Below, piece after piece: positions 44,770 to 57,291 of a stretch of DNA of 64,000 bases. Numbering within the stretch: the stretch's first letter is position 1; each line of letters begins with the position of its first letter. The position numbers and the translations under genes are program-made. The DNA is from Lunularia cruciata (Eukaryota; Streptophyta; Marchantiopsida; Lunulariales; Lunulariaceae), in NCBI GenBank assembly GCA_948567375.1, contig OX419757.1, positions 42,594,001 through 42,658,000 of the forward strand, written 5' to 3'. A model generated the notes under the pieces. That model saw nothing but the letters and a program-made list of their open reading frames with translations, made no database searches and was not told the origin of the DNA.

Positions 44770-45190
44770 CGGTAGTGGTCCACATAACTTGGTGTCCTTT
44801 TGGAGTACAAAGGATAACTGTCCATGATGCAATCAAGGATATAGTGTTTGTTATGACAGAAGAGAGTGGATACCTTGCTTGGAGGGAGATTTTGTATGCT
44901 TTGTTGATGATACATGTTGTGGTAAACTTATACTTGGTTCAAGATAATAAGGTAATATGGTGGACATTATGGTTACAAACCCTACACATGATTTAGTTTT
45001 GGAGGGGGCAATTACTCATCTCCTTGGATGAGCGGCAAGCATAGCAACATCACGCAAGGTCTCCCAGTATAGGAGTATGCAACAAGGCCACCTCTTTGTT
45101 CCACTAGCCTTAGAGTTATATGGAGCAATGGACACAACCTTTGATACATTTACCAAGGAGTGCACAAGAGCTTATCATGTTAAACATTAG
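44770..45190 (+). pseudogene. Degenerate mobile-element-associated ORF, possibly nuclease-like
   Basis: Two frames join across a shift near 44960. The first reads QRITVHDAIKDIVFVMTEES, GYLAWREILYAL and VNLYLVQDNKV. The second reads VDIMVTNPTHDLVLEGA, SRKVSQYRSM and GHLFVPLALELYGAMDTTFD. The order (an amphipathic helix, a strand with Asp, a V-D-hydrophobic strand with NPTHD, then FVPLALELYG) resembles an ORF I associate with plant retroelement proteins and a PD-(D/E)xK nuclease-like fold. That fold is inference. Stops close both frames, and I see no reverse transcriptase nearby. Confidence 0.4.
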
Positions 45191-47180
45191 GGGGTACCAC
45201 ATTGAAGGTGTGGTAGTGCAGATTTCTCATATCAATATTATTGGGGCCTAGCCTCATTTTACCTCTTTTTTTTCTCCTTCATATGGCTTGATGGGTTCTT
45301 CCCATCCTTCATGTGTTTTATGTGGTCAAATTTTTCTCTTTATATACTAAATTGCTACTACAATTGCCAATCATCATTCTTTATATGAACTATTTATATG
45401 GAATGAAAGATTAATACAATAAGCATATTAGTCAAAGACTTCACTAAAAACTCTTATCTTCCTCACTTCTCTCATAAAGTACACTTGAATTCATAAATAA
45501 TTCTATGCTTACTTCCACTAACAAGCTACTATCAACTTCCTCATAAAAGTTAAGCTTAACTTCACTTATAAATTTTCACCAACAACTTTACTATACAAAT
45601 TTCTTATATATACAAGTGCTCTAACTTAGTCTTTACTACTAGAGATAGTACCATATATTAAGCATATATAAGGCCTAGTTGATATCTTTGTGTATAAATT
45701 GTTCAACATGAGACTTAACAATAGTATAGGGGCTTAAGATATGCCCAATTGATAAGTTAGTTGATGATTAATCCATCAACAATGCTCTAAGTCTCCATCT
45801 TATATTCCTTAGATCTTCTCCTAAATATTTTCAAATTCCAAGTTGTAGTCCTAAGTCCTCTAGTTCCTTTCTACTTTACATGTAGTTTTAGCTCTTTCAA
45901 TAATGATATCTTTAAGTCTAATCAAATTATACTTCAACCAAAGTCAATTTTAATAAGTTACCCTGTGGAGATAAACTAAGACTTATTAAAATCTCTTATG
46001 GAGTACTTCTATAAGAATTCATTCCCCTCTTCAAAAAATAATAAACTATTTAAATTGTAGTGCAACTTTTGATTTTTTTGGCTAAACATTAGTTTTTTTG
46101 CTTTTATCTTAGGTATGATTGTATCCTTATTATTCCTTTGTAAATAATAGTTTTGTCAATCAATAATGGTCAAAAGTTACATTCTAACACTGTTGCCAAT
46201 TGAAATCAATGCCCAATGCTTGATGATATTCTAGTCGCATTGCACAACCTTTGTAAGTCTCATATTTTGCTTCATAATGGAGTCTTATCAAAGGACTACC
46301 TAATAATAACTTTTCATTTAGGAATATTCTTAGGATTCTTGTTTGAATTGAATTCAAGAGAGCCTTTTAACCCAACCTTTTAACATTCAACTACTTTTCT
46401 AAAGATGTTCTTATCTTAGACTTGAGCAATCTAGAGTTCTTGTTAATTGTTTTGGTGCTAGTTAGGTATGAGGGTTATAACATTATGGAAGAAGTGAGTA
46501 ATGCTTATGAGTATGGATAAAGATTGATAAGGTAGAATGTGCAGAGTATCAATTGATCAAAGAGCACATTTAGAGTAAGAAGAGAGAAGAGTAAGAGTCT
46601 TGATTTATCCAATAGGACTTAGAGAGTCCTTGTGTAATATTGTTATGAAATGTAGAATGGTATAAAAATAATGAATTAGAAGATAAAATAGCCAAAAAGT
46701 AACAAAGCCATTCAAACCTTTGTTAGAAGAGTGAGATCAACTATGAGTAGATGCAAAAAGAAGATTAAATTGCAAGTGATCATATCACATTGATAAAATA
46801 CAATCTTTGTGACACTTATGGTAAAGAAAATCAATATAGAGGGAAATGGTGAAGTGTGTTAGATAAATGGATTACAGGAATGAAGTGATTAAGTTGAGTG
46901 TATCAAGTATCTATGGAGATAGAGTGAAGTAATATTGTAAAACTTCATCTTATTTTGGTGGTATTGAAAATGATCAACTATAATAGAGATGTATGTTTCT
47001 TAAAGTTGGGAAATATGATTGTTGTTAAAGCAAAGGATGATATTCTTGAAAATTTTGAAACATGATTAAAGATTGAAATAATTTCTTCCTCTGTGAATTG
47101 ATCTAATATAATAATGACTAATATATCACAATATTTAGTAAGAAGTAGTTTACTTGTTAAAGCTTCATAATAGTTGGTTT
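45191..47180. other. AT-rich degenerate DNA, nothing recognised
   Basis: I see no coding signal, LTR or clear tandem repeat. The 68-codon minus ORF at 46978-47184 has no recognisable motif. Confidence 0.5.
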
Positions 47181-47189
47181 CCAAAGAGC

Positions 47190-47480
47190 CAAAAAGAATA
47201 TAAAACTCAATTGAAAGAAAGGTACATTATGAAATTAGTTCAACTAAATATGTTGTTTTATAAAGCTTACGATGAATATGAATAAAATTATGATACTATG
47301 TTTTGACTATTGTGCACTAAATCAATGAATCATAGAAAATAAATATCCATGATCTAAGACAAAAGATTTGTTATCTTAATTTAGGTGAAAGTACTTCACA
47401 AACCTTTACTTGTTGAGTGGATTAAGTCAAATTTTAATGGTAAACAAAATATTTTTGCACAAAGTCCAATTGTTTTGAGT
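47190..47480 (+). pseudogene. Very old gypsy reverse transcriptase fossil
   Basis: One plus-strand frame reads FDYCALNQ, stop, IIENKYP, stop, SKTKDLLS and, after a shift, KYFTNLYLLSGLSQI. This follows the usual gypsy order of DYRxLN, NxYPxPR, DDLLDQL and KYFSKxDLxSGYxQ. No other domain can be traced on either side, and the family cannot be set. Confidence 0.45.
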
Positions 47481-49972
47481 ACTTATTGATGCTAAAACAA
47501 CTCTCCATACAACAAAATAGGTGAGTAGAGCAAAGGAAGTGATCATTTAAAGATGGTATATAAATGAGGAAAATAAGAACTTGTAGATGAATTAACACAT
47601 ATGTAACGAGCAAAGTGAAGCATTATGCTCCTTTCACATTATAAGGGAAATGGAAAATCAATCTAATTTGTAGGACATTCTAATACAAAAAATAAAAGAA
47701 GACAAAGTAATACATAAGGTATTATAATTTTGGGACATGTAACCAAGCCAAGAAAGTTCATAAGTTTTTTCTTAAGGAAGGAAGAATATAGGACTCATAA
47801 GATAATAATATATTGAGTCATATGTAATAAATTTGTTTTTTTCTCAAGGAAGGAAGAATATAGATCTCATAATTTAATAATATATTGAATCATGTATAAT
47901 AAATTTGTGTTGTATCAACCACGTATAATTGAGCCACATGTAAGAATAAATCCTCACCATACATATTGGGGGAAAAGAAGTTACTATAATCAATACACTA
48001 TATAATTTTAGATAAAGATGCAAGAAGAGATGATTATTTAATTAAAGAGGTAATTTTCATGTGAGCAAACTAAAGTTTGAAATCAAATTATTTAGTTTGA
48101 TTGATCCTTCTCCTTGTTCCACATGATGAGAATAAATAAGAAGAGTCTTAGTATTTGTGTTACTCTGTGTATATTCTGGCTTTGATTAGGGTATTAGGTT
48201 TGTGAATGAACATAATATTATGATTTATGCAAGGCCTACCAACAAGGAGGTCAATATAACAAAAGTAGCTTATATAAAAAATGCTATCTTTGCTCAATAG
48301 TGTCTTCTTAGATTAATTTTTCTACATAAAAGCACTTGATTCATGAGTATATTTAGAAGAATTTGAAATTTGAAAAATAAATTTGATCTTATCTTATAGT
48401 GGTCAAACAAAGGACTAATAAGGAAATCAAAAAACATATGTATTTACATTGGAGGAAAAATAAACATACAAAAATCAATTACCTCTTATTGAGATTAATG
48501 AGCTAATTGAATATATTTATAAATTCTATAGCATTTTACTTGATACATAGAGTGCATCCATATACACTATCTTCTCTTATTAAACTAAAGATGTTATATG
48601 ATAAAACCACCAGGTTTCTATTGGTCAAGAAGTTTGCAGATTAAATCCAACAAGGAGTTCAATTTGCAAGGTAGAATTTAGTATTTACACCAACTTCTCA
48701 AAATAAAAATAAATTTATGCACATAGAAAAGATGTGCAATACAAGGTGGAGGATAAATTATGACTATACACTAACAATTATATTAAATGTGAACATAGAA
48801 GATAATTGATTTGATATGTGCATTTCCACTATAATGACATAAGTTAGAAAATGGGTTATCCATTGGCATTTACATCTCATGTAAAACAACATCTCTCATT
48901 TCATGTATCTTTGTTGAGAAAGTATGAGCACTATTCTATAAAAACCATGCATTTGGACTATCTTTACCATAATTGGAAGATTGATATATATAACATGGGA
49001 TAGAGCAAGTTATAAAACATGAGCTTATAGGAATCAAAATTAAAAGATTGTGTACTTTGTTTATAAAAAGTACAACCATTGTATGAATCTGCAAGAAAAA
49101 AAATTAGCTCATATGGCCAATGTATCATTATTACTTATATGACTTGAAAGATAATACAACTAAGTGAATGAATGATAAAAAATGAGAAAGATAAGAACCA
49201 TTGTAGTAAGTGATAATTAAATAAAGAGGTAACCTCTACTTGAGGATATTGACTATAAGGAAATACTTGCTAGTAACATGATTGTTAAAATAGGTTGTAA
49301 AAGATTTAATCATTAAATACCTTCACTTTGTCTTAATGAACTTCTTCCTTGACTAAAGAATAAGATAGTTATTGATTAACTTTGTATTGACGTTCTAATA
49401 ATTGATCAATTAGAATGTTTTCTTATACACTACATTGTTAGTCCAAAAGAGTGATAAACATTGGACTTAATTTTTGCACTTTAATATATAAAGGAAAGAG
49501 AATAGTTCTTAAAAATCAACTTCCTTAAGAGTGATTTTTAAGTGCTTCTTTTTAGTAAATGTAATGAGTATAATCACCTTAGAGATCAAATAAGCAAGGT
49601 AAAGTAAACTACTTTCAATTATCAAAAGAATAAACCTCTATAGTCAAAGTAGTTTTACTCTAAGAGTTTCTTGAATATGGTCTGAATTTTCTCTATATTT
49701 AAAGGAAATTTTTTCCTAGATGCTCTTATTTTTGTAATATATTAGGTAGTAGCTTTTTCCACATAAACACTAAAATTTTATATGAGATTCAACTCTGTGC
49801 TCTAACCTTGGGCTTGTAAAAGTGTAAAACTTGTAAAATAAATCCATATTCTTGCAAATATATCATTAGAACAAAAGCAAATATATATTTTTCTAACTTT
49901 AATTTGGCAATTATTGCCAAAAAAAAGACAAATTTCAACTTTATCTATATTTCTATCTGTGTCTCTCAAGAG
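47481..49972. other. AT-rich degenerate DNA, nothing recognised
   Basis: There is no long ORF. A word (AAGGAAGAATATAG..CTCATAA..TAATAATATATTGA) is repeated at about 47775-47820 and 47838-47885, a short imperfect duplication. The segment may be the rest of the element whose reverse transcriptase fossil lies at 47190. Confidence 0.45.
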
Positions 49973-50994
49973 AGTAATGTCTTGAGGATAGTAGAGAAAG
50001 ACAAAAGAAAAGACACAATTTCACACTCAAACTTTGATGCTCCAAAGGAGCACCTTGGCTTTATTATATAGCAAGGCATAGACACGCAATGGAAGCATAA
50101 CACTTGGATCAAATACATGGATATGTGACATGTCATTGATCTCCACACTCAGATTAGATGCAAGCATGGGTGACATGTTGGATTTGGTCCTATCCGATTG
50201 GTCAATCCAATGTTGACCAAAGAGAATCTTTAGAGAATATTATTGTAGGAATCTCTAAATTGTATGGGTGAGATACGGTGTGACGGTGTGCACCAATATC
50301 TAGTCAGTATCCAAACACAAAATTTGATTGTCAATGAGTAACTACCAAATTACTCATGACTACCAACACTACTACTATAGAGTTTGAGCAATCTAGATGT
50401 AACATTACAAATGGTGTGATAGCTATTGTGCGTATATATATCATACACAACATACATCACTATCAACATCACCCACTATAGAAGCACAACTCAACATAAG
50501 TCACACATGGACTCTAATGTGGTACAATTGCCACACTAGCTGGTAGTTAGGTCCCTCTAACTCCATCAAGCTCTTGATGAGACAAACAAGGGGAGTGCAT
50601 GCCAACATTTCTCCTTTGTGTGAAAGAATTAGCACATTTTTGAGGTATAATTCATTCATTTAGGCACTCAAAATTACCTCTAAAGATTTCAAGCATATTT
50701 TGGTTTATACACTATTAATAGAAATATCTTTTGGTGATACCTCTTTTTGATCTATTTAGTTCATCATGTATAACATATTTCCAAATGTTACCAAATTAAT
50801 TTCACCTCTAGATTATATATCTAGCTATTGGTTCTAAGGTTTTTAAATCTATTTTGATTTTTGCCCTATTAGTAGGAGTACTCTTTTGGTCATATCTCTA
50901 TCTGATTTATTTAGTCCATCATGTATAATATTTTACCAAATATTATCAAATCAAATTTCACCTCTAGATCATATATCTATCTATTTTTATTACA
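49973..50994 (-). repeat. Family II LTR E, with an inserted family III fragment
   Basis: The left part (49973-50280) and right part (50568-50994) match the family II LTR in the orientation of A, B and C. The end TTTTTATTACA matches GTATTACA. Between them lies a block of about 287 bp that is not family II. The duplicated module is present. No target duplication is clear. Its many differences from A and B suggest an older copy. Confidence 0.75.
50281..50567. repeat. Family III 3'-region fragment inside LTR E
   Basis: The block aligns with 5500-5785 in the same orientation, from ACCAA..CACAAAATTTGA to GTCCCTCTAACTCCA. The hexamer ACGGTG occurs just before its left end and again 3 bases inside. 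It may be a small independent mobile unit that is also part of family III, or a recombination patch. Confidence 0.6.
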
Positions 50995-52440
50995 GATTTG
51001 TAATATAACTTCTTATTTTTGCAAATATAACACTCGTATGGAAATAAATAAATAAGTATGATTTAATCTTCAATGTAGTTATTATTGGCATACAAAGGAC
51101 TAAAACATCATGTACTATTCTTGCAATTGGTCTTTGAATCTCAAGTCTATCCTTTCTATATAGTGGTTTATAAACTCTCTTATGCACATCCAAATATTCA
51201 TTTAATCCCTAAAATTGGACCTTAAACTCAGAAAAAGTTACTTCAAAATTCCTCAAAACTCTAATATAAAATGAAAAAACATGATAAGTTTTTCACATGT
51301 TCTTACTCAAAAAATAGCTTGAGATGTCTTCAAACTATAATGCAATTGAGAAACATTTCGATTAAATGTCCTTGTTCTTCTCTCCGTGCTTGATTTTGGA
51401 AGTCAATTATATACTTGATTGTTTTGTTTGAAAAAAGTGGTATTAGGATAATATATCCTTGTTCTTCTAGTATCATTTTCCTCTATGACTGCTTAAGTTT
51501 TGAATATAATTATTGCTTGATAAACTGCTGATTATAGTATGATCAAGAATATTTTGGGCTAAATATCACCTTGTTTGATAGAGATTTGGAAGACATTTCT
51601 TCTCATCAAGTTGCTAAATTTTTCTTGCTATTTAGAGATCTTATCTTCTAAGAAGAAGGTACCATATAAGGAATCGAGGTGTAATTTTTGTACAACCACC
51701 TTGACCGTTGGGATTATAAATTTTGCATTACTGGGAATCTCCAATGATTTCCAGAAGTGATGTCTCTAAGAAGGTATGGAGTTGACTTTCAAATAGTGTT
51801 TGACCTTAGTTGTTCTGGGATATCTTTATCCTCTCATAGATTTTTTCGTGACTTTAGACCTCTCAATTCACGGATGAAAATGAAATCCATAAATAGCGAC
51901 TTTGTATTTGCAAATTTAACATTCTTGGATTGGAGTCTTGGTGTTTAATTTCTACAGGTTTTGCAAAACTTCAGAACTTGTGGGACGGAGTGCCCGAAAA
52001 AGATTGAAATGATTACCTCTTGATTATTCTATATCTCCTTTCTCCTTGTGCCCAATAGAAAGAAAAAACATCGAAATACATAAATAAAACATAAGATACA
52101 CTCTTGAAGGAACAAGAATAGGGAAAGTTGATATAGTAAAAATTATAGGATTATTTATCCTCAAGAAACATATTAATACAATGTCATTGCGAACTACCAA
52201 TTAGCGACACTATTTTTGTTGCAGAAATAATCATTTTTCCTTAATGTTCTTGAATTCAAAATTATTATAAGGATGCTGAGCAAGTCCATGGAAACTACAT
52301 CTTCTTAAGAAAAATTCTTATAGAAGAGTGAAAAATAATATTTTCTTCTAAATTGTTATGAAGCCTTCGTATAAATTCGGCTCAATAATCTCTATTCTAC
52401 CACTAATGAGCGGTCTTGTTCTATACATGTACAGTACTTA
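50995..52440. other. AT-rich DNA, nothing recognised
   Basis: The short ORFs at 50990-51193, 51575-51760 and 51757-51948 show no motif. The composition changes to less AT-rich near 52440. Confidence 0.5.
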
Positions 52441-52801
52441 TGCCAATAATTTATACGTTTCGTATATTTCGCCAGTACTACGCCGCTCTTCCCTCTTCCC
52501 ATACACTACCTAAGCTACTTAAATCGCGAGGTGGCAGATGAGAAGATCATCCGTGTGATTCCTGTACTATTTGTCGTTGTGCCCACATCATAAACCCGGA
52601 TCTAGGGCTTGGTGCAGAGGATGAAAGGAGAAGGCCGTTGAACGATTCGGGACAGTTCCCCGGTTGCACGCACGCCGCCATGTCCACTCCTTGTTTAGAT
52701 CGAGGATCCTACCAAAGGGGAGCCACAAGTGAGCTCTTACTCCTTTACTGGTCTCCGTTTATGGTGAATCTTATCGACGATTTTGTTGTTGGTTACAGTA
52801 G

Positions 52802-53278
52802 TCAGTCTGCATTTTGTAGACCTGCATTCGTGTGCAGAGAGACATAGTCAGAAGTTGGAGCAGGGTGTTCCAAAGTCTGCGTGAAGGACCTCCCTGGAAA
52901 TGTAGAGCGATCTTCTGGAAGAGAGGGGGATGGGGTACATGCCCAAGAAAGTTTCAGTTTGTAGGGTGATTTGGGGGAGTCCATGGTCGAGGATTTCAGC
53001 TCTCGAGAAGCAGTTTTTGAGCCAGCATCCAGAGGGATGGGTATAAGTGCAGAGGTGGTCAGGACAATTCCGGGGAATCCGGATCCGGATACAAATCGAC
53101 ATAGTAATCTTGGATCGAATCTGTTTCGACAATAGTAAAATCTGGATGTTTGGATTTGTACACTAGTCCACAAATTTGTGGAGTACCCTGTTGGATAAAA
53201 TCCCCGGGCAAATTTTATCCAAATGTCCAAATTCACTACGATCTTGTCAGCGAGCCCTACCCACGGTTTTACTGCCAA
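52802..53278 (-). CDS. Hypothetical 158-codon ORF
   Basis: The product starts MAVKPWVGLADKI. Its second half is Ser/Pro/Thr-rich (SSTMDSPKSPYKLKLSWAC, TPSPSLPEDRSTFPGRSF). I do not recognise it. It overlaps palindromic DNA at 53077-53090 and 53168-53222, which argues against a conserved coding role. It could be an exon fragment or a chance ORF. Confidence 0.15.
   Translation of the reverse strand: MAVKPWVGLADKIVVNLDIWIKFARGFYPTGYSTNLWTSVQIQTSRFYYCRNRFDPRLLCRFVSGSGFPGIVLTTSALIPIPLDAGSKTASRELKSSTMDSPKSPYKLKLSWACTPSPSLPEDRSTFPGRSFTQTLEHPAPTSDYVSLHTNAGLQNAD
53077..53222. repeat. Cluster of short palindromes
   Basis: Three perfect dyads are ATCCGGATCCGGAT at 53077-53090, CCACAAATTTGTGG at 53168-53181, and 11-bp arms TTGGATAAAAT/ATTTTATCCAA at 53191-53201 and 53212-53222 with a 10-nt loop. 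Confidence 0.85.
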
Positions 53279-53349
53279 ACGCGAGGATGGATGTAGAAGG
53301 GTTAACTATACTCAATCTTATTTTCTCTATTTTACAGCAACTGCAAAGG

Positions 53350-53390
53350 GACCTATTGGCCATGATTACCTATGTCGTGGCCAATAGGTC
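53350..53390. repeat. Hairpin with 13-bp perfect arms
   Basis: GACCTATTGGCCA (53350-53362) pairs with TGGCCAATAGGTC (53378-53390). The inner bases can pair further with G-T wobbles. Confidence 0.8.
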
Positions 53391-53818
53391 AACCTTACCA
53401 GGACTATCGCTGTCCATATCACCAACATTTTCTTCTCGCCTTTCTTCCCATTTACCACACGCGTACCCGCCTTTCTCTATTTGCCCCTTGCACATTTCCT
53501 TATAGGCGTCGGTACTCTGTGATTGACATCATACTTTCGGCCAGTGACATGAGCTACACTATTCTCTCGCTTCCCTCAACCATCGCACTTTACATAGCCA
53601 ATATTTACGTTCTCCTCTCTGCTTCTATTGCTTACATCTCTCAAATATCTCCTATCACTTTCGTTTATTTCGCTTCGTGCTTCTATTCTCGTAATACTAA
53701 CCGTTTCCCCTCTGTATACTGCGCTGTCATGCTCACTGTGATCATGTTCTTGCCATTGTGAGTTCTTTCCTGATTAACTCCAGCATGTCATACTCTACCT
53801 GTCTCCTTACTCCTTACT

Positions 53819-54430
53819 GTGCTCTTCCCTCAACACGCTCCTTTCACAATCGCTTCTAGTTATTTTCAGATAACTAGTACTTGTCTAAAACGGCACTTCC
53901 GGAAGCAAACGGAAGTTGCCCTGCCACTCATGATGTTACCCTGGCACGTCTCCAGGGTGCCTGAGAGGTTATCTCACAGTCATTTTCCTGAGAGCTACCA
54001 CTCCTCCAGAGCAGCACATTTGTTAGCAAACGAGTTTGGCACTCGTGAGCAGAACAGAAACTCGAAACGAGGTATTGGCATTTACTCAGTTACTTCGGTA
54101 CTTCATGGGCATCTCGATGAAGTTGTTCGGAAGCTGTTCGGAAACGAGCAAACAGACGAAGTCTGTTTGCTTCTTTCTGGTGGTGGTTATTGTAGGGCGC
54201 ATGCGCTCATAGAACATGGTGTGTCATACCTATCCAATCCTGCTACACTTCACTTTTCTAAAACGAACTTCCCGTACAGTTCTCTCGCTTCGCATTGCTC
54301 TGGAATGAAAGTTTCTTTGGTTAACTGCTTCATACTGATTTGTATTGAATGCAATATTCACGGTTCATGGAATATGTCTGGTAATCAATTCCGCATTGTG
54401 CGTGTTTTGATGCAGTTCCTAATTGCATAG
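53819..54430 (+). CDS. Hypothetical 203-codon ORF
   Basis: It is one of the longer ORFs outside retroelements. The middle has IYSVTSVLHGHLDEVVRKLF and EVCLLLSGGGYCRAHALIEH, of globular composition. The end (SWNMSGNQFRIVRVL) shows no motif. I find no transmembrane segment, signal peptide or known domain. There is no support from neighbours. Confidence 0.2.
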   Translation: MLFPQHAPFTIASSYFQITSTCLKRHFRKQTEVALPLMMLPWHVSRVPERLSHSHFPESYHSSRAAHLLANEFGTREQNRNSKRGIGIYSVTSVLHGHLDEVVRKLFGNEQTDEVCLLLSGGGYCRAHALIEHGVSYLSNPATLHFSKTNFPYSSLASHCSGMKVSLVNCFILICIECNIHGSWNMSGNQFRIVRVLMQFLIA

Positions 54431-55482
54431 ACTTGCATGCAGAGAATTACTTAGATTTATATGTGCTTACTTTGCGTCAGTTCTGTCCTCTGTCCTCAGT
54501 GGGTTTGGGTTCCCCGTTGGAAGAACAGCTTCTGCTCTCGTTTCACACATGTCACCAACACTGCTCTGAATCTGGTAGGATACATTTTTAAGTAGTGTCT
54601 CGTTGGTGGTGGCTGAGATGATTAGAATCTTAAAAGAGTTCCGGAATGAGAGTGATCAATTTGTGACCATCAATACTTTGGGGGCTCTGAAACATGTGTC
54701 TAGCACGAGTTGCAGATATCATCTTATATCTAGTTTTCACAACTGTAAATAACGTTTTCAAGGTTGAAGAGCACCCGTTGTGTATTTGCTTGTATTCTTG
54801 TGCCCAACCCTTCTCTATTGCTTGGATTTCTATCGACCCGAAGCCATGGAAGCAATGAATATAGGCCTAGGATACACAGCAGTCTCGTCTCCTTAGCCCT
54901 GGATCCAGACGTGCATTCAAGAGACCGGAAAGTCCAGTAGCCACATCTTTAAGAGGTACCCGAATAGTTTCCTTGAACTGATTAGCTTCCGAATCACTCC
55001 GATTGCAGCGGTTGGGATAATTTTAATCTGCTTTCTGGTAAGTATCTGGTCATGTGAATTGGTAATTATTGAATCTAAAGCGTGTTTTCTATTCTGTATA
55101 GATTGCTATGGAGTAGCTAAGCAGGAGCAACTTTGTCGTGTTGATTATCCTGGAGGATACGAAACTGACACTACAGTAGGGTGGGGCTAACCGCAGTCAA
55201 CAACTTAAGTCATTTCATATTCCTACAAGGTTGGGCTTTCAATTGCAGTCTATCTGAATCAATCATCATTTCCAGTAGGGTAGTAATTTCCCGTGTCAAT
55301 ATGGAAGTGCAAGGAGTGTGAACGTAATCCTCGTTTCCTTCGGATATGCACTTGGAATTGTGAAGGACACGGAAACACTTAAATTGTTAGTCTCGATAGA
55401 GAATACACTCTTGGGCGACTAAGGCACCAGCATTAATCAAGTCCCTAAGGTTGTTCCGCCTGAATTATCTACCTATAAACTG

Positions 55483-55529
55483 AGACAGCCAAGGGCATCA
55501 TATACCTAATTTGATGCCCTTGGCTGTCT
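55483..55529. repeat. Hairpin with 18-bp perfect arms and an 11-nt loop
   Basis: AGACAGCCAAGGGCATCA at 55483-55500 is the exact reverse complement of 55512-55529. The loop is TATACCTAATT. Such a stem could be a small MITE remnant or a short RNA hairpin. Confidence 0.9.
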
Positions 55530-56239
55530 TACTCTGAACCTTGCTCCAACAGGAATACTGACGTTGATGTGAATGCTACAATAGAAAAGTGAAAGAAACG
55601 ATATTGCTGTCTTTGACATATAGATACGGGACCAGATGGCTTATCCAATCCAGGTCTTTGACTACTGATTACTGTACTTTGCACACTGCCCTGAGATTGG
55701 TGCTCCAAATGGAAATGCCTAATTTCCATTAAACTCCGGTGTTATGCTCTTAATGGCACAAAACGAACTATCTATTCAGGAATTGTAACGATTTCCCTTC
55801 TGGCATCCATCAAAACTTCACTCATTTCGGCAACTTTAGTAACCCTAGGACTATCTCACAATCCTCTGAAGTGGTGAACAAACTCTTCTGGATCTGAAAC
55901 AGGGAAGCAGACCACAAGCATCATCATGCGTGAGGCAAGGCTACATGCATCAAGGCCGGTCACGTACAAAAGAAACATTCTAAATTTTGTTGATGAGTTG
56001 GCAACTTGTCGTTAAGAACCAGTTTGCTCTGAAAGCCTCTCTACCAGTGCAGGGGCTGGGCTGCTTGCTGACATCAAAAGTACTGAGACTTTGAATTCCA
56101 AGGTCTGACCAGAAATGATCCTGAATTATACATTTGGAATACAATACAGTATCTTTTCGGGAGGGCAATGACATTAATTGTCGAGCAAAGAAGCAACTCG
56201 TTGTCGACGAAGTGTTGTGTTCTGTTGCTGGAAAGCCAC

Positions 56240-56488
56240 TTACATTCTGACGTCGTTCGGGAGACCTTGGCGAACGCACTGTGATGTCTTTTCCCATGAG
56301 TAGCAGGAGTATCATCCGTATCATGGAGTCGAAGGGTTGAATCAACACGGAAGGACTTCATTTACATTCTGACGTCGTAGGGAGTTCAAGAGACCTTGGC
56401 CAACGCACTGTAATGTCGTTTCCGATCAGCAGCAAGAGTACCATCCGTAGCATGCGGCCGAAGGGTTGAATTAACACAGAAAGACTTC
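56240..56488. repeat. Tandem duplication, unit about 122-127 bp
   Basis: The segment from TTACATTCTGACGTCGT to CGAAGGGTTGAATCAACACGGAAGGACTTCA (56240-56361) is repeated with substitutions and a small insertion at 56362-56488. Both keep GAGACCTTGGC and the AACGCACTGT word. Confidence 0.85.
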
Positions 56489-56946
56489 ACAAGACTCCAT
56501 TCAAAACTTGACACTTCGACTTACCTCTACCCCAAGGTGGTCCCAGGATTTCGACTTGACACTGGATGCCACGTGATCCGACGTGGCACTTGCTAATTAC
56601 AGTTGGTGCAAGTGAGGTGGTGTTGGCAAACGACGCTTTCTGTCTCACGATTATTAGCATGCAACGACCAGAGATGGTTCACGTGAAAAAGATATTACAA
56701 TCATATTGTAGAAGTAAGGGACTGGGACCAAAGTCTGGGAACTCAGGTGGGTTTCAACAATGTGCATATCATTTTCATTATCGTTAATCAAGGTTTTGTC
56801 CTTTGATCAAGCTGGGTTCTAATTCACTTTTTCCCTTAGACTCGAAGATTGGCACAGACCTCTCTCAATAATTGACAATACCATTTCCATTGTATAATCT
56901 GGATAATATGTTCAAAATCAAGCGACTAAGATAAAAGCATAGTCAT

Positions 56947-57291
56947 GTGCTTAAGAAGTCTAGCAAACATACTAAAAAGGAAAAGACCCTTCCGGATCGT
57001 TGTCTTCCTATAGACACGAAAATAAGTACTATGTTGAGTCGGGGAAATAACCCATCGGGTAAAGGGGCTCGGAGGGCTCGTAATGGCTTTGGATTTGGCA
57101 GTCCAGCCTGGCGGTTAAGGAGCCTAGCTCTCGATCGTACTGTTTTACCTATGGAGGTCTCTCCAGTGATTAACTTGAATTATCCACAAAAAAAAGCCTT
57201 TCTGTATAGAGCGTGTCATAAACCAATTTATGCCTTTTCTTACTGCTGTTTTAAACCCACTTTTGGTAGGCTTGCCCCAAGGTGCAAATAA
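56947..57291 (+). CDS. Hypothetical 114-codon ORF
   Basis: A basic product starting MLKKSSKHTKKEK and ending CCFKPTFGRLAPRCK. I do not recognise it and see no neighbour that supports it. Confidence 0.12.
   Translation: MLKKSSKHTKKEKTLPDRCLPIDTKISTMLSRGNNPSGKGARRARNGFGFGSPAWRLRSLALDRTVLPMEVSPVINLNYPQKKAFLYRACHKPIYAFSYCCFKPTFGRLAPRCK

Noticed and set aside
52802-54430. Confident host gene in the low-copy region
   Set aside because: ORFs occur on both strands, none has a recognised domain, and no exon structure can be supported.
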